From Apoderus coryli (Eukaryota; Arthropoda; Insecta; Coleoptera; Attelabidae), in contig OU452211.1 of the NCBI GenBank assembly GCA_911728435.2, positions 6,138,001 through 6,202,000 on the forward strand: DNA of 64,000 nt, given 5' to 3'. How positions within the stretch are numbered: position 1 is the stretch's first letter; each line of letters begins with the position of its first letter. The position numbers and the translations under genes were made by a program. The notes below the pieces were generated by a model that was given only the letters and a program-made list of their open reading frames with translations, was not told the DNA's origin and did no database searches. This document shows, piece by piece, positions 23,345-32,660 of this stretch.

Positions 23345-24893
23345 CTGAGGAGGTGGCGGTATCGCGTATCTCTATCATGCACAATATGTCTGTGACATAG
23401 TTTCTCTCTCAGGTATGACGGAGCCCCAGATTTCATAATTTTATGAATCAAACATGCCATATGTAACTCTCTACGCTTTTTCATAGTCAACCATTTTAAC
23501 TCCGTAAGTCGTTCGCTAATGTGATCTCTCAGGCTCAGGCCAAAAATAAAACGTACACAAGAGTTCTGAATTTTATATTGATATTGTACATCAAAACAGG
23601 GACCGTAAACCACATCGCAATAATTACAATGGCTCAAGACCAGGCTTTCGCATAATTTTTCTTTCATATGTCTACTTAAAACATACCTACTTCTATATAA
23701 ATTTCGCAAAGACATATAGGCTCTCTGGACAATCTTACTAACTTGCGTTTTAAACCGCAGGCTATTATCAAATATTACTCCCAAGTTCCTGACCTCTGTT
23801 TTAGTAGATATCATACTCTGATCTATTTTAATATTCAAGTTGTTTTCATGACCAAAATATATAACATTCGACTTTAAAGGATTTAGTTTTAAACCATTAC
23901 TAATGCAATATGTTTGAATTCGATTAAGAGTATCATTTATTTTGTTTTCTACATTATGAGAGTTATTTTTATTAAAAGAAACATAAACTTGGGTGTCATC
24001 CGCATATTGATGTATATAACATGAATTAAGACAATCTAAAATATCTGTGGTAAAAATAACAAAAAACAAAGGACCCCGAATAGATCCCTGTGGCACGCCC
24101 CTGGTCAGATGAAGAGACTCAGATTTTTCCCTATCTATCATAACTCCTTGGGTACGATCGGACAGATAACTACGCGCGAAATTTATTGTTGCTTCGTCAA
24201 ACCCATAATAGTGTAATTTTGCACAAAATAACTTATGATCGATTGTGTCGAAAGCCTTGCTCAAATCCAGAAGTACTAGCGCAGACGTGTCTCCGCCATC
24301 CATAGCTTTTATTATGTCATCCAGTACCCTTAGTAAGGCAGTAGCAGAACTCAGGCCCTTACGAAATCCTGACTGAAAATTGGAAAAAAGATTATTATCA
24401 TTCAAATATCGAATCACTTGTTTGTAAATAATTTTCTCGAATATTTTTGAGAAGACTGGTAATAAACTAATCGGTCGCAAATCTGATATTTCCTGTACAA
24501 TAGTTGTCTTGGGTCTTGGTAATACTACGGCATTTTTCCACTTAATAGGGAAGTAACTTTGACTAATACATTCATTGAAGATGTGTGTCATTAGGGGTGT
24601 AATTGTGGGATGACATATCTTAACCATATCAAGCGTGAGATCGTCCGCACCAGCAGCCCCAGACCTCAACTCAGCCATACTCGAGAGAACATCATCATCG
24701 GTCACAAAAGATAGGTGAAAAGTAGCTTCACATCTGATATTGTCCATATAAAAATCCGCAGTTGCATCTTGAACAGGGGGAGCCATATTCAAAACTGAAT
24801 CTATAAAATAATCATTAATCTTATTCGCATCTTTAAGATTCTCAGGTAAGTCATTAATAGTTTTTCTTTTACTTTTGTAAACATTTAATTATG
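23345..24893 (-). pseudogene. CR1-like LINE reverse transcriptase (interrupted)
   Basis: The longest open frame in the window. From the minus-strand 5' side: KTINDLPENLKDANKINDYF (24790-24870, in frame upstream of the first ATG), a DLRPISLLPVFSKIFEKIIY palm entry, FQSGFRKGLSSATAL, LLDLSKAFDTIDH (motif A), GVPQGSIRGPLFF, QYADDTQVYVSF (YADD intact), LGVIFDNSLRF and the CESLVLSHCNYC thumb region. It ends at RYRHLLS, where the TIR element begins; the frame-terminating stop at 23335 comes from that element. The endonuclease domain is missing (5' truncation near 24893). Apart from the insertion this RT frame has no stops over 485 codons, so it is younger than most copies here. Confidence 0.85.
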
Positions 24894-24903
24894 CTTCGAA
24901 ACT

Positions 24904-24985
24904 GTCAGAAACAGTATGGATTCTGCGCATAACGTTGTTAAAACGGGATGTAATTGATTTGCGCAGAATAGAGACTGTTTCTGAC
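24904..24985. repeat. inverted repeat, 27-bp arms
   Basis: GTCAGAAACAGTATGGATTC...GCGCAT (24904-24930) pairs with its complement at 24959-24985 with 3-4 mismatches, leaving a 28-bp loop. It lies just outside the truncated LINE 5' end. Confidence 0.6.
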
Positions 24986-26699
24986 GATTTCAGAAACCTG
25001 TGAAAACGAACCTAGTTACCTGAAAAGTGAAGCGCAAATTAGCTAATGACATTGTGCTTATTATAATATAAACACAATGTTCATGGAGGGCTTTTTCGTG
25101 ACGTTATCATAGTGAAACCGGCAATAACCGGGGTCGCGTGAATGCAAAAAGTTAAACCGTTTATAACCGGTTATAATCGGTCATGGCGTGAATTCGACTA
25201 ATGTTTTAGTTTTCAGGAAATTGTGAACTGTCAAATATTTTTTGTATGTCAATGTAACTTATTATCAAGTTCGTTGTTATTTTTTGCTATTAACAGTAAA
25301 GATTTAAGATTTCGTTAATAATAAAATTGCTGCTTTGCAAAAACGGATTCCCAAAATATTTATCATATTACAATGCAGGTTTATACCGTAAGATTATTAA
25401 CCGTATTTTTTATTTGTTTCAATAACACTTATCTATGATTCCTTTGTTTACATTTTGTGATGAAAGTGAACGGCCGTATTAGCGTAACTTTAAGAATCAA
25501 TTTGAAGCACAACAATTTACGGTATATAGGTTGTAGGCCTACATATTATGATTGTGATGAGTGATGAGCGAGAAGTTTCTGTTGTAAAACATGAACGATT
25601 TATGTAAAATAATAATAATTTTAGATCTACATGAAGACTTGTCAATGAAACGGAGATTGGTGATGATGAAGTTCAGTGATTAAGTGCGTAAATAAAGTGA
25701 AGTTAACGGTGGTCTCTTCGAACATTTGGTTTTTTGGCTACGCAATAAGTCGTTGTTGTAAAAATAACCGATATGAGTAAAATAATCGGACATTTTAGTG
25801 TTTTTGCGGCTTTTGTTATTAGTGTAGTTGTTCAATATGCGAAAATATCCTTTTAGCAGTTTCCAAAAGCGAAGAAGTATTGTACAATTATGCAGATGAA
25901 CTTAATTATCAGGTATTTTAATTATTATTATTAACAAAACTGTTCATTTTCGCCGTCTCTACAATTGGCAACGCCGCGAATATTAACCCTACTGCTGTTC
26001 GTATGTTGGAAGTCATATTGAAAATGGTTGTCATAGGCGCCGATTTACCGGGTAGAAACGTGGATTTGCCCCATTTTGTAAACATCAAATAAAAATAAAG
26101 TCGTTAGTTTATTACATTAGTTTATTGGAAATAATAAAATTATAATAATAATTATTATTAAAATTCTGTTTCGTTATGCAGGTCATATATTTTAGATTAT
26201 ATTATAACTTGGCGGGAAAGTTTTGCGGTGACATAACCGATTTTTCTTCTTTAAGTTGGTACCACGACTTTTGAGTTAGCCATACATGGTTGGTACCTAT
26301 GCATGCAAATCAAATCTCAAACGCTTTCATACTCACAAAACATCTTTCCGTTCAACAATTCATAAAAGTGAGTATGACGAATATCCTCACTTCAACTGAT
26401 GAAATTGGTACAAGAGGAGCACTTATTAATTAATGTTCCTTTAAGATGAATATGAAGTCCTTTTTTTATTAAATTAAGTTTCCGTTAAGGTAGTGCTAAA
26501 AACAGCTATTATTACAATTTAGAATTTTACCAGTAATATTATAGAAAAGATAATAGTTAAAGTTTGCCAGTAATTTCAGTCTGAGCCATTGGCAACACTG
26601 GAGCTATCGCTACCCATCACTACATTAAGTTGAAACTACGCATGCACTTGACGTTTGACGTTGACGTTATAAAAGTCAAAACTTGAAGGACAAAATGCC
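24986..26699. other. non-coding, upstream of the RpS2 pseudogene
   Basis: No gene recognised. Contains an ACCGGTTATAA-rich palindromic patch (25100-25190) and a dispersed repeat copy at 26098-26246. Confidence 0.5.
26098..26246 (+). repeat. dispersed repeat (AAAATTCTGTTTCGTTATGC family)
   Basis: Shares ~150 bp with 62980-63130, from TTAGTTT-TTAC-TTAGTTTA through AAATTCTG..ATRCAGGTCATATAT to GGTGACA(C)AACCGATTTTT. Shorter pieces lie at 13935-13975 and 16170-16216. Confidence 0.65.
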
Positions 26700-26975
26700 A
26701 TTTCCTTTTCGCTCGTGCAACTTGAACAATATATTATTAATGTAAGTAAACGCAAATATTTTAGTTTTAAAAGATTGTAATATTTTATTTTGATAATTTG
26801 TTTTTGTTATCAGTATAAGTACTTAACTTGTTTTCTTATTAGAACTTTTGTTTTATCATTTGTAGTATTTTAAAGAGCAAAATGTGTTGTTGATTATGTG
26901 CATAGCATGGAAGAAGCCCTGTTTTATTTAGTTTCAGTGTGTTAAAAGTTTTAAATAAATATCATTTGCTTTAGA

Positions 26976-27063
26976 ATGGAGAATGGATTTGGTGGAGCAC
27001 GTGGAGGCCCATGTGGTCGCTGCAAGGAAGATTTTAAAGAATTGGTACCAGTTAATAAACTAG
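26976..27063 (+). pseudogene. RpS2 pseudogene exon A
   Basis: Acceptor TTTAG at 26970-26974, ATG at 26976, donor GTAAGT at 27064. It encodes 29 codons with a shortened Gly/Arg-rich N-terminus ending in VPVNKLG. Functional RpS2 proteins have a longer RG-repeat tract before this motif. Confidence 0.7.
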
Positions 27064-27311
27064 GTAAGTTCAAATTTTGAAATAAGCTTCTACTGAACTA
27101 AATTTGGATATTGCTTACAAGTTCTGGCATGAGAATTATCTTAATAGGTACACGTGCCTGAATTGCAATTTATTCTTTTTATATTAAAATAACAGGAGTT
27201 TTAAATCCTTTGCAACTGTTATCCTAGGAAATTGAATTAGCTTCCAAAATTATATTCTTAGTTGTGGAATTTCTACTTTGAATACAAACAATATTACATA
27301 GTTACCTACAT

Positions 27312-27364
27312 TTTTTTTAGTAGATTTTTAAAAAAAATCTAACTATTCAGGAGATCGACACAAC
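27312..27364 (+). repeat. second copy of the 19.67-kb repeat end
   Basis: Matches 19673-19722 almost exactly, including the AGATTTTTAAAAAAAATCT palindrome and GGAGATCGACACAAC. It lies in the long intron of the RpS2 pseudogene. Homology stops after CACAAC. Confidence 0.6.
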
Positions 27365-27642
27365 CGAAATTTTGAAAAATTTTTATACAGTACTTTATTT
27401 TATGACCCCTGGATCCTCAAAATGACCTCAGTTGTGGCGCCGATAAATAGCAACTAACGGCATGGCGATGTTTATTATTTATATACCTGAAATTTTGACA
27501 CTTAACACATTCTTTAAATGCTAAAATATTTCCTACCCTACATATTGTTGTTTTCCTCTTTTATTTTAATAACAAAAGACCCCCATTAACCTAATAAATA
27601 TAGTATTTAGTTTATTATTATTTATTTGGGATAAGCTTTGAC

Positions 27643-29244
27643 CACAGATCTAGAAACTCGAGAGATATAACATCTGAAATTTCATTCATACTTCACATTT
27701 GTTTACAATCAGACATAAGTTGGCAGTTGATATATAAGATAGAAAAAATGGCAACGTTGTACCTGGTTCGTCGATTCGATTTCATTTTATGTACCAGTGG
27801 CGTACGGTTTTAAAGGCATTCTTTATACTTTAATTAGGCGATTGATGTTCACTAAAGTGATATAAAGCAATGATAAATTGTAGGTTTTTAAAATAACGTT
27901 TTTTTTTTATTTATGATTCATTATAATTTATGATAAAAATATATTTTATATTATTATTATTACCGTATCTAATTCTAGATAACTTTAGACTATGACGGTT
28001 ATAGGATTAGATAGGAGTTAGGTAGAACCACTATATATATCTGGGAAACTAGTATATTATACAGTGTGTACCCAAATACCTAGTGCCCCCAAAAATAATT
28101 TCCAAATGTAATGTAATGTGATAAATAAATGTAATACAATAAAAATATAACAAGAAACATTTATTATTACAAAATATAAATCGTTGATAACATTATATTT
28201 AGAGCACATAATTCCACAATCTTAGTTATATGTTGTAATTTAAATATATATACTTACAAATTAGATGGGCCACTCCCTGCTTCATGAACATCTGAAGTTC
28301 TAAAACATAAAATGTTTTAGCTTAGTATTTCAGTGAGTGGTACCATTCTAATTTAGTAGCTATATTTACAAACTATAGTTTGTAAATATCTTATCTATAG
28401 ATAAGCCAGGAAGTTAATTTTAATAAGATCGCATTGCTACAGTTTGTGGATCACATAGGTCCTTGCTTGATCAACATCTTATGCTCTAAATATTCAATAT
28501 CTACTTACCTACTAGGTTTGCTTGGAGAGGATTCGGCTACAGTTGAATCTGAGCTGAAAATAAATATAAATACAATAGTAAAAGTGCAATCTTAGTTTAT
28601 AATTAAACCTTGATATAAATACTGTAAGATGAACCTAGCATCTCTATAACATCACAAAAATCAACAATTACATTAGGTATTTATTTACAGCAATTTATTT
28701 TTAATTTGTAGAGCAAGCAAACTACACCACTGATAAACAATAACAAGTCGTAACCTTACTTACCTCCGAAATATCAAATTGGGGTTGGATTGCCATTATT
28801 TTTACAAACTATACACTGACGCACCATTGTTAATTGTTTTTTTATAGTTTTTGCACAAAAAACACTCAAAATTCCTCAAAATCACCAACTAAAAGCAAAT
28901 AAACACGAACACAACGGATATTTGGCAACAGAGCTCAAACTACCGGCTGATTGCAAGAATGAATGAAATCGTAAATTCTTCGCGTACTATTCAGTTGCTC
29001 TGCTTTACAGAGTTGCCACGTGTACTTCATAAATAAATTATGATTTGGTGAAATATGTTAAAATTCATAAAAAAGTAACTAAAAAATATCTTGGGTATAT
29101 CGTTTTATTATACACAAAAATTAGTACCATCACCCAAGTTATATTTTGCGCAGCGGAAGTTTGGCATTATCGATATCTGCAAATAATGATGTTTGATCGC
29201 TTGGAAATGTAAACAGTTTTATCTTCCCCTTTTCTAGATCTGTG
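27643..29244 (-). mobile_element. 1.6-kb TIR element with 8-bp TSD (P-like candidate)
   Basis: Starts CACAGATCTAGAAA (27643) and ends TTTCTAGATCTGTG (29244): a perfect 14-bp TIR. GCTTTGAC is duplicated exactly on both sides (27635-27642 and 29245-29252). Its left ~265 bp recur at 48975-49252 with the same outer end, confirming the boundary independently. It sits in the pseudogene's 2.6-kb intron. The minus strand carries three short exon-like blocks with good splice signals, the first THAP-like. An 8-bp TSD and a THAP N-terminus fit a P-superfamily deletion derivative; hAT is the alternative. At 1.6 kb it lacks room for a full transposase. Confidence 0.7.
28258..28827 (-). pseudogene. possible THAP-type transposase 5' exons
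   Basis: Minus-strand blocks: exon 1, 28827-28764, ATG then MVRQCIVCKNNGNPTPI (a C-x2-C start as in THAP zinc fingers), donor GTAAGT. Exon 2, 28553-28509, acceptor TTTTCAG, 45 nt, donor GTAAGT. Exon 3, 28299-28258, acceptor TTTTAG, 42 nt, donor GTAAGT. Joined, exons 2 and 3 stay open (SDSTVAESSPSKPSRTSDV then HEAGSGPSN). Exon 1 has a TGA in the C-x2-C frame and joins exon 2 openly only in a shifted frame. It is therefore decayed, or the model is incomplete. No later THAP residues (C-x2-H) are seen. Confidence 0.35.
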
Positions 29245-29680
29245 GCTTTGACAGACCGCCATTTTAAAATTAACTTTCCGATTTCAACCGCCAACGAACT
29301 CAGGCGAGACATTCACCTAGCCGATTTTTTTACAAAATTTTGTTTCGATTGGTCATAAAATGCGGCCTAAATCATGCTTCCAAATTGGTTATATCCCATA
29401 TATAGAGTCCAAACAAATTACTTTATTTTATTAACTAACATTTTATTCGGTATTGTAACTTACACAAAATTTAGACGATATATTTATACAAACTTATCAC
29501 GACTAATTTTATAAAAAAACTATTTTAATTAAGCTTATAAGCACTGATTTAATTAGGCCACGTGTCAAAAATGTTCCAATGTAAAACCAAACAATGGCCT
29601 TGAATTCGACGGTGCCAAATTTACTTGTTCATGTCTGGTCTAAAGCATTAATATTACCTAATATCAAAATTCTATTACAG

Positions 29681-29789
29681 ATCGTTTGGTACGTGATGGA
29701 AAGACCTGCCGTTTGGAAGAAGTTTATTTGTTTTCACTACCGATTAAAGAAACTGAAATTATCGATTATTGGACCAAAGCTTAAAGGTG
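29681..29789 (+). pseudogene. RpS2 pseudogene exon B
   Basis: Acceptor ATTACAG ends at 29680. [20 protein letters not shown], then IKETEIIDY, is close to functional RpS2. A small deletion near 29767 then shifts the frame to GPKLKGEV, matching the next conserved block (GxSLxDEV). The downstream donor is weak (GGTATAG). Confidence 0.8.
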
Positions 29790-29837
29790 AGGTATAGAAT
29801 AAGATTAAAAAAAACTAGTTTTCCTCTTTTAAATAAA

Positions 29838-29923
29838 TTTTAGTGATGAAAAATAATTTAATTCTTTCGCGGTTTCTACCAGAGGAACTATGTTCTGATG
29901 ATGGCTTAAGAATTCTGATTTAG
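29838..29923 (+). ncRNA. box C/D snoRNA-like, intronic copy 1
   Basis: Box C GTGATGA (29843-29849), an internal CTGATGATG (29895-29903, usable as D' or C') and box D CTGA (29915-29918), flanked by AAATT/AATTT that can form a terminal stem. It lies between exons B and C of the RpS2 pseudogene, the usual place for snoRNAs. The ~58-bp core (ATTCTTTCGCGGTTTCTACC onward) is repeated in the next intron. The target was not identified: the stretches upstream of D and D' gave no convincing rRNA match from memory. Confidence 0.6.
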
Positions 29924-29992
29924 AATTTGATCCAAGTTAAAAATCGTATTATTTGTAATACAGAGTTATTCATACTATTGTTTCACTTTCAG

Positions 29993-30043
29993 GTATCATG
30001 CCTGGTTTGTTTGTGGTGCCTGTACGTAGAATATGTTGGGGTA
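29993..30043 (+). pseudogene. RpS2 pseudogene exon C (internally deleted)
   Basis: Acceptor CTTTCAG before 29993. ATCATGCC (IMP) is followed almost directly by GTGGTGCCTGTACGTAGA (VVPVRR), then WG and donor GTAAGT. In functional RpS2 these motifs are ~75 residues apart, so most of the central S5 domain is gone. Confidence 0.7.
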
Positions 30044-30219
30044 AGTAAATTCACGATGTATTTGTGTTCGTATGTTCGATGCACAGTTGCGGAAGTGAAA
30101 TCTGTTTCAATATACATTGCGATTCTAACGTTCAAAGCTCTGATTATGTATTGTGCATAATCGTTGCTTAAAGTAACTTTCACAATTAATCCTTTGGATG
30201 TATAGCATCCTGTATAACT

Positions 30220-30304
30220 TTTTTATGATGAGAAGCAAATTAATTCTTTCGCGGTTTCTACCAGAGGAACTATGTTCTTATGATGGCCTAAGAATTCTGA
30301 TTTT
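30220..30304 (+). ncRNA. box C/D snoRNA-like, intronic copy 2
   Basis: Box C ATGATGA (30225-30231), box D CTGA (30297-30300), and a ~60-bp core differing from copy 1 at only a few positions. The internal CTGATGATGG has become CTTATGATGG, so the D'-like CTGA is lost. It lies between exons C and D of the RpS2 pseudogene. Confidence 0.6.
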
Positions 30305-30372
30305 AATAGTCCTTATTATATCAATGAATAGATTTACTATGAATAGTATTTAAATATAATGGAATGTTTTAG

Positions 30373-30600
30373 GTAATCCCCTGCTCCACGTGGTACTGGT
30401 ATCGAGAAACTACTTCAAATGGTTGGTATCGTGGTTCCACAGGCACATTGGGAAATTTCGCCAAAGCTAGTTTCGCATCCATTGCAAACACATACGCTTA
30501 TTTCACTCCAGACTTATGGAAGGACACTCAGTCGGCTAAAATTCCGTATCAAGAATTTGCCGATTATTTAGTGAAGAACCACCAGTTGGTACAAATCTAG
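30373..30600 (+). pseudogene. RpS2 pseudogene exon D (C-terminus)
   Basis: Acceptor TTTTAG at 30367-30372. A one-base insertion in a C-run splits LIP from APRGTGI. VSAPVPK and the DCYTS region are deleted, and the frame shifts again. From about 30437 the C-terminus is well preserved ([35 protein letters not shown]) to TAG at 30598. A likely AATAAA lies at 30731. Confidence 0.85.
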
Positions 30601-30604
30601 TCTG

Positions 30605-31755
30605 CTTAATTGTAATTTTTTAAAGATGTAAATGTAATTATGTGTTTACGGTTGAGCAGACCAGGGACTAGGCAACAACAGCAGCAGCATCAACATAATT
30701 TCTTCTAAAAGAATTTGTCTCTTATGAGCAATAAATAAATATTTAAAAAAAGAAGTTTGTTTATTTATGACGAATTCCAAAACTACCAACTTTGAACTTT
30801 TCTAATATAACCAAAAATGGGATAATTTCGAGCTATTTCTGCATAGTATATTGTAATTTGGTCAAACTAAATTTCTTTCTTCTTCCTATATAAAAAGTCT
30901 GACGGTGTTTTCAAAAACGTTTCCAATTTACTGAAGTTTTTTTCCTTTGACTGACCATTTGACTGTGTATAAATGAACAGGGTGGGATTATACCAAGGGG
31001 CCTACAGACTTTTGAAACAAAATGTTATTGCAAAAGTTTCTTAGTTTTAAGGATTTATTTAATATTATTTCAGTGTTAATAATACATGTACTCCGAAATA
31101 TGCTGCATCGACTTTAACTACTAACTTTAATTTATACGAACTCTCAATTCAAATTTTGTATAATTTAGAGAGAAATTAAAATTATATTAAAAAATTTCAA
31201 ACCATCACTTAAAAAACTACCCCTAACAATATATGGCAGCTAGATGTTGTACATTTGTACAGGGTGTCGCAGATCATATGAAAAAATTGTTAATATTTGA
31301 TTTGCAATATCCATTGTTTTTTAAATGGTACACTTTGTATTTGGACTTATTTGTTAAAACTGCTAAAAAGCCTATCGATTGATGTGTATACTGGCTGGTC
31401 CAGTTTCGAAACTTTAGTGGCAGACAGAGAACCCCAAAATAATATTAGTTTTGTATTATTATTTATAATATTCGAAAAATGCTTCGTTACAAAGATTCAG
31501 GGTGCCAAAATTTATATAAAAAATTCAAAATTTATCATTAATTATAAAACTACTTTAGTGCAGTGCGTATACGGACACATCTTCGGGCAATTTTAATGAA
31601 AAAAAAAAAAAATGGTACCCCACTGTTTTTAATGTAAAAATTATTTCTAGATTCTTTGTTCAATTTACAACAAAAAAAGACTTGTCACTTTTTTTCGTTC
31701 GAGATATCGGTTGTCAGTAAAAAATGAAAATTATCTAAGCAACGGGAATTCAACC
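30605..31755. other. non-coding; repeat tips only
   Basis: No gene seen. ACAGGGTGTCGCAG at 31258 and other ACAGGGTG-type sites; no arms identified. Confidence 0.45.
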
Positions 31756-31759
31756 AAAT

Positions 31760-32213
31760 TTCAATCTGTTGTAGTAGACCTCAGGTTTAGAGGACTTTTA
31801 TCGCCACCTCCTCACCGTACATTGTTGTTCGAGCGCTCATTTACTTACAACATTTATTGCACGTATAACGGAATTCCGCATAATTATAAGACTTATAAGC
31901 CTTCGACGTTTCGATTAGTACTACGAAAAAGTCTATTGAATTTGGTATAGATATTGTTGATAATTTTGTTTTTGGTGTTTATTATCTATTTTATAATTGT
32001 GTTGTCCAGGTGGTATTTATCTATATATAAAATCTGTCTTTTTGGGTCATAAATAATTATATTTCATTTTCTGGGTTAGGATACACATATCAGTTTTACT
32101 GCCTTCTAACCCTTTTTGCAGATATTTTTTTTCTTGTGTATGTTGTAATTTTTTGAATATTATGTTGTATATTATGTCTGCAAATAAACTGTTTATTATT
32201 ATTATTATTAATT
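31760..32213 (+). mobile_element. CR1-like LINE 3' end
   Basis: DLRFRGLLSPPPHRTLLFER, then SFTYNIYCTYNGIP...LVLRKSLLNLV, is homologous to the C-termini at 11823-12014 and 20319-20465. A stop at ~31948 is followed by a ~260-bp 3' UTR ending AATAAACTG and TTATTATTATTATTATTA (32196-32212), the same tail type as the 20.0-kb LINE. Extreme 5' truncation. Confidence 0.75.
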
Positions 32214-32284
32214 TAGCAGCCAAAATTTCCGAATACAGCCGAACGAGCAGTGGCGCACCGAGAATTTTCAAGAGCAACTATTTT

Positions 32285-32660
32285 ATACCGGGTGTCCCAC
32301 CGGGAAGGGATTCGATCGATTATGAAGAAACTACATGGTGTAGCAATCTGAAAATCTGGTGTAGTACTTAGGTCGACGGGAGCAATTTGGCTAAAATGTT
32401 TTCAAGAATCTAGCACTTCAGTTTTTGTGATAGACATCCTTTCATAAACTTGCCCTTATTTTTGATGCAAAAAAATATAAAATGGGGGGTTGACATTTAA
32501 AAATTTTGATTTTGACACTTTTTTCAATTTTATTTTTTACCCCTTTTTTCAAATACCCTGTATTATTATTTACTAAAAAAATATACGTAGGCGCCTAAAG
32601 TAGAATCTCCTAGGATATTATAACAAATTAAATTATTAAAGCTTCCATATAATAAAAAAT
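32285..32660. repeat. dispersed repeat A (ACCGGGTGTCCCACC tip)
   Basis: Two blocks recur inverted elsewhere: GATTCGATCGATTATG...GTGTAG (32310-32370) at 39370-39415, and TAGGCGCCTAAAGTAG...AAGCTTCC (32588-32650) at 35318-35385. The tip ACCGGGTGTCCCACCGGGAA is at 32288. Confidence 0.6.

Larger units (their letters stand above)
26700..30600 (+). pseudogene. RpS2: ribosomal protein S2 (uS5) intron-containing pseudogene
   Basis: The 40S protein uS5 (RpS2, normally ~270-290 aa) is recognisable in four exon blocks with host splice signals. Exon A runs 26976-27063 (MENGFGGARGG...LVPVNKLG, donor GTAAGT). Exon B is 29681-29789 (RLVRDGK...[15 protein letters not shown], then a shift to GPKLKGEV). Exon C is 29993-30043 (IMP, then VVPVRRICWG, donor GTAAGT). 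Exon D is 30373-30600 ([16 protein letters not shown], then [20 protein letters not shown]...TPDLWKD to stop). A CTTTTCGC pyrimidine start-like patch (26707) and a GTAAGT (26744) suggest the 5' UTR exon. About 75 residues are missing between IMP and VVPVRR, two further blocks (VSAPVPK and DDCYTSSR regions) are deleted in exon D, and a C-run insertion shifts it. Introns are retained, so it is a DNA duplicate rather than a retrocopy. Confidence 0.85.

Noticed and set aside
29895..29903. CTGATGATG as another hammerhead core
   Set aside because: No GAAA core or pairing stems around it; the C/D snoRNA reading explains it better.
26976..30600. A functional RpS2 gene with unusual splicing
   Set aside because: The protein is nearly invariant across eukaryotes; loss of ~75 central residues plus frameshifts inside exons cannot be fixed by alternative splice sites.
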